DNA from: Piscibacillus sp052246295
GTDB lineage: Bacteria; Bacillota; Bacilli; Bacillales; Alkalibacillaceae
Reading direction: 5' to 3' (one strand)
Length of the DNA: 64,000 nt
Assembly (NCBI GenBank): GCA_052246295.1
Contig: JBQQCO010000019.1
How positions within the stretch are numbered: the stretch's first letter is position 1; the number at the start of each line of letters is the position of its first letter. This document shows, one piece after another, positions 32,639 through 41,909 of this stretch. Position numbers and translations under genes: made by a program. The notes under the pieces are model-generated. The model saw nothing but the letters and a program-made list of their open reading frames with translations. It was not told the DNA's origin and ran no database searches.

Positions 32639-33475
32639 TTATTTTCCCCCTTTATAACCTGTTTTAAATATCTCTTGTACTCGATGTGTCGTGACATAGG
32701 CTTCAGGATCTAGTTTTTCAATAATTTTTCTAAGTTGAACAATTTCTCGTTTGTTAATGACGATATAGAGGACTTCTTTATTCAAGTTAGAATATCCACC
32801 GCGTCCTTCGAGCACCGTCACCCCACGAGCCATTCGTCTAGTAATATCATCTAGGACTTTTTCGCCTTCGCTTGAAATAATCATGACGGCTGTACGTTGA
32901 CTAGCACCCTCAACTACTAAGTCAATGACTTTCGAGCCGACGTATACTGCGATTAGGGTGTACATTGCTTTTTCCTGACCGATGACAAATGCTGAGGCGA
33001 GAATAATGATGACATCTATGACAAAAATTGTTGGTCCGACATCCCAACCTGCTATTTTATTTAACATTTTAGCTAAAATAGTTGTCCCGCCGGCTGTACC
33101 ACCTGATCTGAACATTAGTCCTATTCCAAGACCAACAAAAATTCCAGCAAAAAGCGCTGCCAGAAGGGTGTCTCCAACAATTTCCTGTCCCCAGCCCTCA
33201 GTTAAATAAAGGAAGAAAGAAGACATTCCGAACGATAAAATTGTATAAATGGTTGCACGTTTCGTGAAAAACTTATACCCAAGTGCTAGTAAGGTGGCAT
33301 TAAGTAAAAAGTTCATTAAGGCAGGGGACCATTCAAATAAATAGAACGTAATGATGGTAATCCCAATGACGCCACCTTCTGATAACGTATTTGGAATCGC
33401 AAAATAGTTGATTCCAAAAGCGAATGAGAACGCACCAAATAATATAAATGCAAGATCTTTTATATTACGAAGCAT
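32639..33475 (-). CDS. YitT family membrane protein
   Basis: Protein of 278 residues: six predicted membrane segments (DUF161, to about 190, with GLMFRSGGTAGGTTILAKM at the repeat boundary) and a cytosolic C-terminal DUF2179 domain (about 200-275, ending THRVQEIF). The family is widespread in Firmicutes with no agreed function. ATG at 33475; a GGGGG run lies just upstream. Operon with the zinc-ribbon gene downstream. Confidence 0.9.
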   Translation of the reverse strand: MLRNIKDLAFILFGAFSFAFGINYFAIPNTLSEGGVIGITIITFYLFEWSPALMNFLLNATLLALGYKFFTKRATIYTILSFGMSSFFLYLTEGWGQEIVGDTLLAALFAGIFVGLGIGLMFRSGGTAGGTTILAKMLNKIAGWDVGPTIFVIDVIIILASAFVIGQEKAMYTLIAVYVGSKVIDLVVEGASQRTAVMIISSEGEKVLDDITRRMARGVTVLEGRGGYSNLNKEVLYIVINKREIVQLRKIIEKLDPEAYVTTHRVQEIFKTGYKGGK

Positions 33476-33575
33476 TGAATGACCCCCATAGATTTGTATT
33501 ATTTTTATTTTAGCAATGTTTGAATGTGGTTAAAAGTGGAATAGCTAAAGTAAAGCATATATGGAGGTGTTTAAC

Positions 33576-34025
33576 ATGCCTTATGATCGAAATGATTATC
33601 CAAGTTCATTGAAAAACTTAAACGAAGCAACACGACTAAAGGCTATTGAGATTATTAATGCCATGTTGGAAGAAGGCTATGAGGAGGACGAAGCTATTCC
33701 AATTGGAACGGAACAAGCTAAAGAATGGTATGATAACGCAAACGATCAAGATCGACAGGAGATGCGTGATAAGTCTGCTAAGGAGTTAAAGGACCATGAC
33801 GATCATAATAGTCGACCTGAACTGATGGGCCGAGGTGTGATGGTGACTAAGCATGAGGATGGTTGGGCTGTACAGACTAAGACAGCTGATCAAGCTTCGG
33901 ATGTGTTTGAGTATAAGGAAGATGCTGTTGAGAGAGGAAGCGAGATTGCAGAGAATAAAGGGACGTATTTAGAGGTGCAGGATTCTAATGGAAAGGTTTT
34001 GCGTACACATTCGTATGAAGATTAA
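33576..34025 (+). CDS. DUF2188 protein, YdaT-like (149 residues)
   Basis: Two modules: an N-terminal segment (PSSLKNLNEATRLKAIEI then EEGYEEDEAIPIGTEQAKEW) seen in Bacillus YdaT-like general-stress proteins, and a C-terminal DUF2188 module (GVMVTKHEDGWAVQTKTA, ending THSYED) related to the protein at 32146. ATG at 33576 lies eight bases after GGAGGTG. Monocistronic, divergent from yitT. Stress induction is expected from the family, not shown by the sequence. Confidence 0.8.
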   Translation: MPYDRNDYPSSLKNLNEATRLKAIEIINAMLEEGYEEDEAIPIGTEQAKEWYDNANDQDRQEMRDKSAKELKDHDDHNSRPELMGRGVMVTKHEDGWAVQTKTADQASDVFEYKEDAVERGSEIAENKGTYLEVQDSNGKVLRTHSYED

Positions 34026-34026
34026 C

Positions 34027-34057
34027 AAAATCCGCTGTCATGGCGGATTTTAATTTT
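34027..34057 (+). terminator. Rho-independent terminator
   Basis: AAATCCGC and GCGGATTT stem with loop TGTCATG and a T-rich tail. Confidence 0.82.
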
Positions 34058-34146
34058 TATTTCAGAAAAATTCCTTTCGTATGTTATAATCTTTAAAAAG
34101 TTTTCTTAAAAATTAGACAGATTTTGATAGAGTGGGAGGAGACAAC

Positions 34147-35757
34147 ATGAATTTTGATAGCATGTATTATCCGTACGCGTCGAGACGTAATGCGGTTTAT
34201 AGTAAAAATGGAATGGTGGCAACATCTCAGCCACTTGCAGCTGAAGCTGGGATTGAGATGATTCGTAAAGGTGGAAACGCAGTGGATGCAGCGATTGCAA
34301 CTGCTGCGGCCTTGACGGTTGTTGAGCCGACATCCAATGGTATTGGGTCTGATGCGTTTGCGATTGTATGGGTTGATGGAAAAATTCATGGACTCAATGC
34401 AAGTGGTTACGCTCCACAAAACATTTCGATAGATAAGCTTAAAGCTGAAGGGTACGAAGAGGTGCCGACGTTTGGAAAAGTGCCAGTGACCGTGCCGGGA
34501 ACACCGGCTGCTTGGGCGGAGCTTTCAGAACGTTTTGGCGTGCTGCCTTTTGAGGACTTGTTTGAACCAGCGATTCGATACGCAGAAGATGGCTTTCCGC
34601 TCAGTCCAACGCTTGCGTTTCATTGGGAATCAGCTTTTAAAAAATTTAAAGAGATTTTTAAAGATGAGATTTTTGAGAACTGGTTTAAGACGTTTGCACC
34701 AGAAGGACGAGCACCTAAAGCAGGTGAGATGTGGAAATCTCCTGGGCATGCGCGTGGATTAAGAGAAATCGCGACTTCGAAGGCAAAATCGTTTTATTCA
34801 GGAAACTTAGCTAATGAAATCAATCAGTTCTTCAAGGAACATGATGGTTACTTAACGAAAGAGGATTTAGAGACGTATCAACCTCAATGGGTGGACCCTA
34901 TTAAAGTTAACTATCGTGGATATGATGTATGGGAAATCCCGCCGAATGGTCAAGGCATTATTGCCTTAATGGCATTAAACATTTTGAAAGGTTATGAGTT
35001 TACCGAAAAAGATTCGGTTGATACGTATCATAAGCAAATTGAGGCTATTAAGTTAGCTTTCACGGATGGATTAGAGTATATTACTCAACAGGACCACATG
35101 GATGTATCGGTTGAGCAGTTATTATCAGATGCATATGCTGATGAGCGACGTGAGTTAATTGGGGATAAAGCACTTGATCCAACCCCTGGTGAGCCGCAAC
35201 GGGGTGGAACGGTATATCTATCAACTGCGGATGGCGATGGAAATATGGTTTCATTTATCCAGAGTAACTACATGGGATTCGGTTCAGGCGTTGTTATTCC
35301 TAATACAGGTATCGCGATGCAAAATCGTGGCCACACGTTCCAGTTAGATGAACAACACGTGAATGCGTTGAAGCCAGGCAAACAAACGTATCATACGATT
35401 ATCCCTGGATTTTTAACAAAAGACGATCAAGCCGTAGGTCCTTTCGGGGTCATGGGTGGTTTCATGCAGCCTCAAGGGCACGTTCAGGTCATCATGAACA
35501 CGATCGATTTTGCTTTAAATCCTCAAGCATCACTTGATGCACCAAGGTGGCAGTGGATGAAAGACAAAGTCGTACATGTCGACCCACTATTCCCAGAGCA
35601 TCTAGCTCAAGCGCTGCAACGTCGAGGCCATGTAATTAAGCGTAGCTTATATCACAGCGAGTTTGGCCGCGGGCAGATTATTTGGCGAGATCCGGAAACA
35701 GGTGTGTTATGTGGTGGAACAGAACCACGCACGGATGGTCATATCGCGGTTTTATAA
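34147..35757 (+). CDS. Gamma-glutamyltransferase family protein
   Basis: N-terminal nucleophile hydrolase family, 536 residues, 536 being close to the family length. It acts on gamma-glutamyl bonds (glutathione-like or polyglutamate) or, in some members, on cephalosporin-type amides. The large subunit holds GGNAVDAAIA (near 43-52) and the self-cleavage site precedes the Thr of RGGTVYLSTADGDGN (near 355-370), the expected nucleophile. GSGVVIPNTGIAMQNRG follows. No signal peptide is seen, so it is probably cytosolic, unlike Bacillus Ggt. GGGAGGAG precedes the ATG. Confidence 0.88.
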   Translation: MNFDSMYYPYASRRNAVYSKNGMVATSQPLAAEAGIEMIRKGGNAVDAAIATAAALTVVEPTSNGIGSDAFAIVWVDGKIHGLNASGYAPQNISIDKLKAEGYEEVPTFGKVPVTVPGTPAAWAELSERFGVLPFEDLFEPAIRYAEDGFPLSPTLAFHWESAFKKFKEIFKDEIFENWFKTFAPEGRAPKAGEMWKSPGHARGLREIATSKAKSFYSGNLANEINQFFKEHDGYLTKEDLETYQPQWVDPIKVNYRGYDVWEIPPNGQGIIALMALNILKGYEFTEKDSVDTYHKQIEAIKLAFTDGLEYITQQDHMDVSVEQLLSDAYADERRELIGDKALDPTPGEPQRGGTVYLSTADGDGNMVSFIQSNYMGFGSGVVIPNTGIAMQNRGHTFQLDEQHVNALKPGKQTYHTIIPGFLTKDDQAVGPFGVMGGFMQPQGHVQVIMNTIDFALNPQASLDAPRWQWMKDKVVHVDPLFPEHLAQALQRRGHVIKRSLYHSEFGRGQIIWRDPETGVLCGGTEPRTDGHIAVL

Positions 35758-35768
35758 AAATGAGAGAG

Positions 35769-35801
35769 GCTACAGCGCTGATTTGGTGCTGTAGTTTTTT
35801 T
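35769..35801 (+). terminator. Rho-independent terminator
   Basis: CTACAGCGC and GTGCTGTAG stem (one G-T pair) with loop TGATTTG and seven T residues. Confidence 0.9.
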
Positions 35802-35900
35802 ATGTGTAGATTTCTGCCAGAGATTGGCGAAACCTAATCAAAATTTATCGAATAGCCAGATCATGAGAAGGGTTTCGCGCTCATCAAATGGAATTTTTTA

Positions 35901-35929
35901 TTGCAAAGCGATTGGAATCCTTGTACGAT
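35901..35929 (+). promoter_or_regulatory. Sigma-A promoter of the LacI operon
   Basis: TTGCAA (35901-35906) and TACGAT (35924-35929) with 17 bp spacing. Both operator-like palindromes follow it. Confidence 0.6.
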
Positions 35930-35936
35930 AGTATTA

Positions 35937-35952
35937 ACGTAAACGATTACGT
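35937..35952. promoter_or_regulatory. LacI-type operator 1
   Basis: ACGTAAACGATTACGT, a near-palindrome with the central CG typical of LacI-family sites, just after the promoter. Confidence 0.7.
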
Positions 35953-35974
35953 AACTATATTTTTTTATTGAACT

Positions 35975-35992
35975 GAGTAATCGATTACGTAA
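35975..35992. promoter_or_regulatory. LacI-type operator 2
   Basis: GAGTAATCGATTACGTAA contains the perfect palindrome GTAATCGATTAC (35977-35988), 38 bp from the centre of operator 1. The two sites probably bind the LacI protein encoded next and give autoregulation. Confidence 0.75.
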
Positions 35993-36013
35993 CGAAAGTG
36001 ATAGGTGAAAACG

Positions 36014-37012
36014 ATGGCGAAGGTGACCATTAAAGAAATTGCGAATATGTTAGGCGTATCGACTGCGACGGTTTCACGTGTTTTAAACAATTCTGGAGGT
36101 TATTCCGAAGAAACAAAGAAGCGCGTTTTGGAAGTTCTGAAAAAACATAATTACCAAACGAATGTCGCTGCGAAAAGTCTAAGAACCAAGAAAACGAATA
36201 GTGTTGGGATTGTTCTGCCTGATCTGACCAACGAGTATTTTGCTAAAATTGCGGTCGCGATTGAACGTGTTTTAATGAAAAAAGGTTTCTCGATAAATAT
36301 TTATAACATGAGTGAGGATGCTAATAAGGAGCAATTGATCTTACAGGATCTTCAATCACGTGGTGTGGATGGACTAATCTATGTTTCAGGTTACAGGGAG
36401 TTAGTGAAAAAAGTTAGGGCACTACATATTCCAGTTGTATGTATTAACCAACTAGAAAAAATGGATCTCGTCGTACCTGTAATTGAATCCAATCATCAAG
36501 AAGGTGGCTATTTGGCGGCTAAAGCTTTGCTTGAACGTGGAGCTAAAAAAATCGTCATGCTTAGGGATGAGCGTGATATTTTACCGGTTAATAAAAGGGA
36601 AGAAGGCTTTGTTCAAGCCTTAAACGAGTATGGTTACGAAAAAGATAGAACACTAATTCAGAGTATTCCTTTTGATGTGACGTTAGCAAAAGAGGTTATT
36701 ATCGATTTGATTAAAAACAAAGTTTCATTTGATGGAGTTTTTGCTAGTTCGGACACGTTAGCTATAGGTGCGTTAAAAGCTCTACAACTTAATGGCAAGA
36801 GCATCCCCGATGATGTTCAAGTTGTTGGATTTGATAATGTGACCTTTAGCCAGTATAGCTCACCGGCTTTAACTACGATTCATCAAGCGACCGATCAATT
36901 AGGTGAACAAGCTTCCGAATTGTTGTTGAAATTAATGAATAAACAGAAATTGGATTATGATGAACAGTTGGTAGTTCCGGTACATTTAGTGGAACGCGAA
37001 ACGACACGTTAA
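36014..37012 (+). CDS. LacI family transcriptional regulator (KdgR-like)
   Basis: Repressor of 332 residues. The N-terminal helix-turn-helix and hinge (TIKEIANMLGVSTATVSRVL, residues 4-23) are followed by the periplasmic-binding-like sugar domain. ATG at 36014 lies five bases after AGGTGA; the GTG at 36005 is part of the ribosome site. It heads an operon with rpiA, a PfkB kinase and a 2-hydroxyacid dehydrogenase, and has two LacI-type operators upstream. The inducer is probably a sugar acid such as 2-keto-3-deoxygluconate or 2-ketogluconate. Confidence 0.88.
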   Translation: MAKVTIKEIANMLGVSTATVSRVLNNSGGYSEETKKRVLEVLKKHNYQTNVAAKSLRTKKTNSVGIVLPDLTNEYFAKIAVAIERVLMKKGFSINIYNMSEDANKEQLILQDLQSRGVDGLIYVSGYRELVKKVRALHIPVVCINQLEKMDLVVPVIESNHQEGGYLAAKALLERGAKKIVMLRDERDILPVNKREEGFVQALNEYGYEKDRTLIQSIPFDVTLAKEVIIDLIKNKVSFDGVFASSDTLAIGALKALQLNGKSIPDDVQVVGFDNVTFSQYSSPALTTIHQATDQLGEQASELLLKLMNKQKLDYDEQLVVPVHLVERETTR

Positions 37013-37025
37013 TGGAGGGCTAATG

Positions 37026-37703
37026 ATGGAACATGTTGATCGTAAAAAACAAGCAGTTGGTGAACAGGCAGCAGAGTGCATTCAGGATGGTATGTTAGTT
37101 GGTCTTGGTTCTGGTTCGACGATGTTTTATGTGTTGAAAGCATTAGGTGAACGTGTGAAACAAGGGATACAAATTCGTGGTGTTCCTTCGTCAATAAAGA
37201 CAGAGAATTGGGCTAAAGAGTTTGGTGTTCCGTTAACGGATTTCTCAGAGGTGGAACGCCTTGACATCGCAGTGGACGGTGCTGATGAAATCGATCCTGA
37301 GTTCAATTTGATTAAAGGTGGCGGAGGTTCGTTATTAAGAGAAAAAATCGTCGATGCAGCTGCTGACCGTTTTATCGTGGTTGCGGACGATCGTAAATTG
37401 GTGGACCGTCTTGGGGCTTTCCCGTTACCAGTTGAAGTGGTCAAATTTGGTTGGCAATTAACGAAAAATAAGATTGAGTCGTTAGGTTGTTCAGCCGTTT
37501 TAAGAGAGAAAGATGGGGATGTATTTGTTTCGAACAATGATAATTACATTTTGGATTGTCAGTTTGATGTGATTAGTAACCCGAAAGAGCTTCATGATGA
37601 AATTAAAAGTTTATTAGGTGTCGTTGAAACTGGGTTATTTTTCGACATAGTAGATGAAGTGTTGGTTGCTCGAAATAAAGGCGTCGATATAATAAAAAAA
37701 TAA
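37026..37703 (+). CDS. rpiA: Ribose-5-phosphate isomerase A
   Basis: Interconverts ribose 5-phosphate and ribulose 5-phosphate; cytosolic, 225 residues. Phosphate loop GLGSGSTMF (near 24-32), DGADEID with the catalytic Asp (near 82-88) and KGGGGSLLREK with the catalytic Glu and Lys (near 94-104). ATG at 37026 lies six bases after GGAGGG. Placement in a sugar-acid operon points to a pathway through 6-phosphogluconate and ribulose 5-phosphate, since the 6-phosphogluconate dehydrogenase is in the other sugar-acid region. Confidence 0.94.
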   Translation: MEHVDRKKQAVGEQAAECIQDGMLVGLGSGSTMFYVLKALGERVKQGIQIRGVPSSIKTENWAKEFGVPLTDFSEVERLDIAVDGADEIDPEFNLIKGGGGSLLREKIVDAAADRFIVVADDRKLVDRLGAFPLPVEVVKFGWQLTKNKIESLGCSAVLREKDGDVFVSNNDNYILDCQFDVISNPKELHDEIKSLLGVVETGLFFDIVDEVLVARNKGVDIIKK

Positions 37704-37739
37704 AAAGATAGCGTATTTGTATATAAAGGTGGATTTTTT

Positions 37740-38705
37740 ATGAGTCAGATTGATGTATTTACGTTAGGTGAAACGATGGTGCTTTTTCAGCCTGAACAGA
37801 TGGCTCCTTTAGATTATGTAAGTCATTTTCCTAAAAAAATAGGTGGGGCGGAGTCGAACGTAGCAATAGGACTTTCTCGTCTAGGTCATCAGGTAGGTTG
37901 GTTTAGTCAGCTTGGCGATGATCCGTTCGGGCGTTTTGTCTTAAAGACGATTCGTGGTGAAGGTGTTGATGTGTCATCGTGTCAGTATACGAGTGGTGCG
38001 CCTACGGGTCTTATATTTAAGGAGCAACTGTCACCTGAAGATTTAAATGTTTATTATTATCGTAAAAATTCGGCTGCAAGTATGATGAGACCTGAACAAT
38101 TAAATGAAGATTATATTAGTCAGGCAAAAGTTTTGCACGTTACGGGCATTACACCTGCGTTGAGTGAGACAGGTTATCAAACGGTAAAAAAAGCAATTGA
38201 AATAGCCAAAAAACATGGTTTAATGATCGTTTTTGACCCTAACTTGAGACTTAAGCTCTGGTCTGAAGAGAAAGCGAAGCAGGTTTTAAATGAAATCGCT
38301 AAAGAAGCGGATGTTATTTTGCCAGGGCTGGATGAAGGTCAATTCATGACAGGTATAGATAAGGTTGAAGACGTGGCAAGCGAATTAAGTGAAGATGGAA
38401 GCAAAACGGTCATCATTAAATTAGGTAGTGATGGCGCTTATGTTCATTCGAAAGATAAACAAGAATATGTGAGTGGTTTTCCAGTGGCGCAAGTTGTTGA
38501 TCCAGTTGGGGCTGGGGATGGCTTTGCGGCTGGAATTATCAGTGGTTTGTTACGTGAAGAGCCTCTACAGAAAACCGTTAAACGCGCCAATGCGATAGGA
38601 GCAATGGTTGTTGGTATGAAAGGTGACATTGAAGGCTTGCCAACGTTAGATGCCGTTAAGCGCTTTATGGAGCCAAACCAAGAACAGCGAGATGTGAAAC
38701 GTTAA
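37740..38705 (+). CDS. kdgK: PfkB family sugar-acid kinase (2-dehydro-3-deoxygluconokinase or 2-ketogluconokinase)
   Basis: Ribokinase-fold kinase of 321 residues. N-terminal IGGAESNVAIGLSRLG near 38-53, and the C-terminal PfkB signature DPVGAGDGFAAG near 252-263 whose Asp is the base. Kinase for 2-keto-3-deoxygluconate is the commonest annotation. Together with the following dehydrogenase it could instead be a 2-ketogluconate kinase of the KguK/KguD type. Its product would be split by the KDPG aldolase at 51927 or reduced to 6-phosphogluconate. Confidence 0.85.
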   Translation: MSQIDVFTLGETMVLFQPEQMAPLDYVSHFPKKIGGAESNVAIGLSRLGHQVGWFSQLGDDPFGRFVLKTIRGEGVDVSSCQYTSGAPTGLIFKEQLSPEDLNVYYYRKNSAASMMRPEQLNEDYISQAKVLHVTGITPALSETGYQTVKKAIEIAKKHGLMIVFDPNLRLKLWSEEKAKQVLNEIAKEADVILPGLDEGQFMTGIDKVEDVASELSEDGSKTVIIKLGSDGAYVHSKDKQEYVSGFPVAQVVDPVGAGDGFAAGIISGLLREEPLQKTVKRANAIGAMVVGMKGDIEGLPTLDAVKRFMEPNQEQRDVKR

Positions 38706-38723
38706 CATAAAGGAGTATGTCTT

Positions 38724-39716
38724 ATGAGTCAATTTAAAGTAGTCGTTACAGATTACAATTATCATACGTTTGCACCTGAAAAAGAAGTGTTTGACCAAAT
38801 GGGGATTGAATTGACACTTGAACAGTGCCAAACAGAAGAAGAAGTCATCGAAAAATGCCGGGATGCTGACGCAATTTTAAACCAATATGCACCTATTTCT
38901 CGAAAAGTCATTGAGAGTTTAGATAATTTAAAAGTTGTTGCTCGCTACGGAATTGGTTTTAACACAGTTGATTTAGAAGCCGCAACAGAGAATGGTGTTG
39001 CAGTTGCTAACGTAACGGATTATTGTTTAGATGAAGTGTCGGATCATGCGATGGCGCTATTACTTTCAAGCGTTCGAAAAGTGACACTAATGAATAATGA
39101 AGTAAAAAAAGGTAACTGGGATTACAAAGTCGCGATTCCTGTCTATCGAATGAGAGGCCGAAAGTTAGGCTTAATCGGATTTGGTAACATTCCGCAGCGC
39201 TTAACAGAAAAAGCCCAAGCATTTGGTATTGATGTCATCGCTTATGATCCATTTGTCCCAAAAAAAGTTGCAGACTCTATGAATGTGGAGCTTGTTGAAT
39301 TGGAAGAGCTTTACGAGCAATCGGATTATGTGTCAGTTCATCTTCCGTTAAATGATAAAACAAAAGGAATCATTAGCCATGATGCATTTAAAAAGATGAA
39401 AAAAGAAGCTTTCATTATCAATACATCACGTGGTCCTGTAATTGATGAGCAAGCTTTAATTGAAGCATTAGAAAATGGAGAAATTGCAGGGGCTGGACTG
39501 GATGTTTTAGAAACTGAACCGATTGAAGATGGGCACCCGTTCTTAAACATGGATCAAGTCATCCTAAATCCTCACTCTGCATTCTATTCTGTCGAAGCGG
39601 AAGCAGAATTAAAAAGAAAAGCAGCTCAAAACGTAGCAGATGTTCTTTCAGGCTATTTCCCAACGTACTTAGTCAATAAAGATGTTAAAGAAAACGTAAA
39701 TTTAAAAGAAAAATAA
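38724..39716 (+). CDS. D-isomer specific 2-hydroxyacid dehydrogenase (C-terminal-binding-protein-like)
   Basis: NAD(P) reductase of 330 residues. Nucleotide loop GLIGFGNIPQR (near 151-161), Arg in NTSRGP, Glu in LETEP and His in NPHSAFYS (the catalytic triad). The HSAFYS variant is typical of the CtBP/gluconate-2-dehydrogenase-like branch. AAAGGAGTATGTCTT precedes the ATG. Following a sugar-acid kinase it may be a 2-keto-6-phosphogluconate reductase; alternatively it reduces glyoxylate or tartronate semialdehyde. Confidence 0.82.
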   Translation: MSQFKVVVTDYNYHTFAPEKEVFDQMGIELTLEQCQTEEEVIEKCRDADAILNQYAPISRKVIESLDNLKVVARYGIGFNTVDLEAATENGVAVANVTDYCLDEVSDHAMALLLSSVRKVTLMNNEVKKGNWDYKVAIPVYRMRGRKLGLIGFGNIPQRLTEKAQAFGIDVIAYDPFVPKKVADSMNVELVELEELYEQSDYVSVHLPLNDKTKGIISHDAFKKMKKEAFIINTSRGPVIDEQALIEALENGEIAGAGLDVLETEPIEDGHPFLNMDQVILNPHSAFYSVEAEAELKRKAAQNVADVLSGYFPTYLVNKDVKENVNLKEK

Positions 39717-39720
39717 TGTC

Positions 39721-39750
39721 GATAGCTACCGAGTTTAGGTAGCTATTTTC
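39721..39750 (+). terminator. Rho-independent terminator
   Basis: GATAGCTACC and GGTAGCTATTTTC stem around GAGTTTA, ending the LacI operon. Confidence 0.85.
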
Positions 39751-39812
39751 ATTTATTAAAATTTAAATCGCCTGATTCGCGTGGTATAATTTGTGAGGAT
39801 GAGGTGAAAGAC

Positions 39813-40385
39813 ATGAATTGGAAATTACAGAAAGATATTTTTATTAGTTTCTTTAGATCAAGCATGCTTGGCTATGGTGGTGGGCCATCTACCATTCCAT
39901 TAGTTTATAAAGAAGTGGTCGATACATATAAGTGGATGTCAGATGAAGAATTTAGTGATTTACTCGCTATTACGAATACACTGCCAGGCCCAATGTTAAC
40001 AAAAATGGCGGGGTATATCGGTTACCGTGTTGGCGGTGTTGCCGGGATGATTTCAGCACTCATTTCAGCGGTTCTTCCAACAGTTTTAATTATGATTTTT
40101 CTAATAGGTTTCTTAATAAAATTTCGGGATTCAAACATTGTGCAAGGTATGACAGCTGCAATCACACCTGTCGTTGGGGTGCTACTTTTAACCTTAACCT
40201 GGTCATTTGCGAAAAGATCTAAACAAGACCTTGGTTGGGTATATGCAAGTCTATTAATCGTTGGTGGAGCTATCTTGTACACGGCTGTTGGTGTTCATCC
40301 AGCTATTATCATAGCAACACTCATATTATTTGCTATTTTTAAATCGCCTAAAACAGCAGAAAAAAAGGCGGGTGAAACATCATGA
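39813..40385 (+). CDS. Chromate transporter (CHR) family, N-terminal half protein
   Basis: Single-domain CHR protein of 190 residues with about five to six membrane segments. Conserved GYGGGPSTIPLV near 24-35 and LPGPMLTKMAGYIGYR near 57-72. ATG after GAGGTGAAAGAC. The next gene encodes the second half and overlaps by four bases; the pair works as a heterodimer in place of one long ChrA, as in Bacillus ChrS/YwrAB. Transports chromate or a related anion; inference from family. Confidence 0.9.
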   Translation: MNWKLQKDIFISFFRSSMLGYGGGPSTIPLVYKEVVDTYKWMSDEEFSDLLAITNTLPGPMLTKMAGYIGYRVGGVAGMISALISAVLPTVLIMIFLIGFLIKFRDSNIVQGMTAAITPVVGVLLLTLTWSFAKRSKQDLGWVYASLLIVGGAILYTAVGVHPAIIIATLILFAIFKSPKTAEKKAGETS

Positions 40386-40915
40386 AGGAACTATGGGAAT
40401 TATTTGTGGCCTTTTTAATTCCGGGAATTGTCGGATATGGAGGCGGCCCTGCTTCAATTCCGTTAGTTGAGCACGAAGTTGTCAAAAACTATGAATTTAT
40501 GACGACAAATGAATTCGGAGAAGTTTTAGCTTTAGCAAATGCGCTGCCTGGGCCAATAGCGACAAAAATGGCTGGATATATAGGCTATGAAGTGGCTGGC
40601 ACATTAGGTTCGACAATAGCGCTTTTTGCAACAGTCGTGCCATCTTTACTTGCGATGATTTTTTTACTTGGAATATTGACGAAATATAAAGACTCGCCAA
40701 AAGTAAAACGAATTACAATTTACGTTCGACCCATCATTGCTGTTTTAATGGGGTACCTAACGTTTCAGTTTTTCGATTCATCAGTTGAGTCTGCTGGTTG
40801 GACACAAACGGTGCTCTTAGTAATCGTCAGTTTAATTTTATTAGAGAGATTTAAAGTACACCCTGCGTGGGTCGTTGCTGGTTCATTGGTTTATGGAGCC
40901 GTTATCTTATCTTAA
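40382..40915 (+). CDS. Chromate transporter (CHR) family, C-terminal half protein
   Basis: Partner of the preceding gene, 177 residues, about five membrane segments. GYGGGPASIPLVEHEVV near 19-35 and LPGPIATKMAGYIGYE near 53-68. ATGA overlap with the first gene. 40916-41059 holds no gene; it carries an inverted repeat AATATTTCC / GGAAATATT at 40950-40969 that could be an operator. Confidence 0.9.
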   Translation: MKELWELFVAFLIPGIVGYGGGPASIPLVEHEVVKNYEFMTTNEFGEVLALANALPGPIATKMAGYIGYEVAGTLGSTIALFATVVPSLLAMIFLLGILTKYKDSPKVKRITIYVRPIIAVLMGYLTFQFFDSSVESAGWTQTVLLVIVSLILLERFKVHPAWVVAGSLVYGAVILS

Positions 40916-41059
40916 AATAGTGTCGAAAACACAATTTCATATTTCTACAATATTTCCAAGGAAATATTTCAAAATTCTCCATGATGTCGAGTGGTGGATG
41001 ATATTTTTTCAAAAACGTATCAGCTTTCGATATAATTAGATTTAAAAGGAGGATGACTA

Positions 41060-41887
41060 ATGATTCAATCTCTACAAGATCGGATAAAATTAAATAACGG
41101 TGTCGATATGCCAGGGTTCGGACTTGGCGTTTACAAGGCTGAGGATGGTAAGGAAGTTGTCGAAGCTGTTCGAACAGCCGTAGATAATGGTTATCGTCTG
41201 ATTGATACGGCGTCTTTTTATGAAAACGAACGCGGTGTCGGTGAAGGCATTCGTGAATCAAGTGTCTCTCGTGACGATCTTTTTATTACGACCAAGGTAT
41301 GGAATGATGAACAGGGCTACGACGAAACGTTGCGCGCCTTTGAGAGAAGCTTAGAGCGACTAAAGCTAGACTATTTAGATCTTTACTTAATACATTGGCC
41401 AGTTAAAGAGCGTTTACAAGATACGTGGAAAGCGATGGAACGTCTCTATGAAGAAGGAATTATCAAAGCAATAGGCGTCAGCAACTTTCACGTACATCAT
41501 TTACAAAAACTATTCACAAAAGCTAATGTGAAACCAACAGTGAATCAGATTGAATTTCATCCACATTTAACACAAAACGATGTAAAAGCATTTTGTGAAA
41601 AGGAAGCAATTCAAATGGAGGCTTGGTCTCCAATGAAGAAAGGCCGACTTTTTGATGATCCAACGATTGTTGAAATTGCGGAACGTCATGGCAAATCACC
41701 TGCTCAAATTATATTACGCTGGGATGTTCAACACAAAGTTATTACGATTCCGAAGTCTGTGACACCTAGTCGTATCAGGGATAATGCTGATATATTTGAC
41801 TTTTCGTTATCTCAAGATGAAATGGAACAAATTGATCGTTTAAACAAAAATGAACGAACAGGAATGAACCCAAACGAATTCGATTAA
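41060..41887 (+). CDS. Aldo/keto reductase
   Basis: NADPH-dependent TIM-barrel reductase of 275 residues, family AKR5-like. Catalytic tetrad residues: Asp in IDTASFY, Tyr in the same segment, Lys in TTKVWN and His in LIHWP. The cofactor region IPKSVTPSRIRDN is near 240-252. AAAAGGAGG precedes the ATG. Substrate could be methylglyoxal or a keto-sugar. It is followed 22 bases on by a FAH-family gene. Confidence 0.92.
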   Translation: MIQSLQDRIKLNNGVDMPGFGLGVYKAEDGKEVVEAVRTAVDNGYRLIDTASFYENERGVGEGIRESSVSRDDLFITTKVWNDEQGYDETLRAFERSLERLKLDYLDLYLIHWPVKERLQDTWKAMERLYEEGIIKAIGVSNFHVHHLQKLFTKANVKPTVNQIEFHPHLTQNDVKAFCEKEAIQMEAWSPMKKGRLFDDPTIVEIAERHGKSPAQIILRWDVQHKVITIPKSVTPSRIRDNADIFDFSLSQDEMEQIDRLNKNERTGMNPNEFD

Positions 41888-41909
41888 GAGGAGAGGGGCG
41901 TTATAGCCT

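Noticed and set aside
35811..35880. Further 21-bp array after the gamma-glutamyltransferase gene
   Set aside because: GGCGAA and TCGAA are 21 bp apart, but the next unit does not keep the step; too weak to call.
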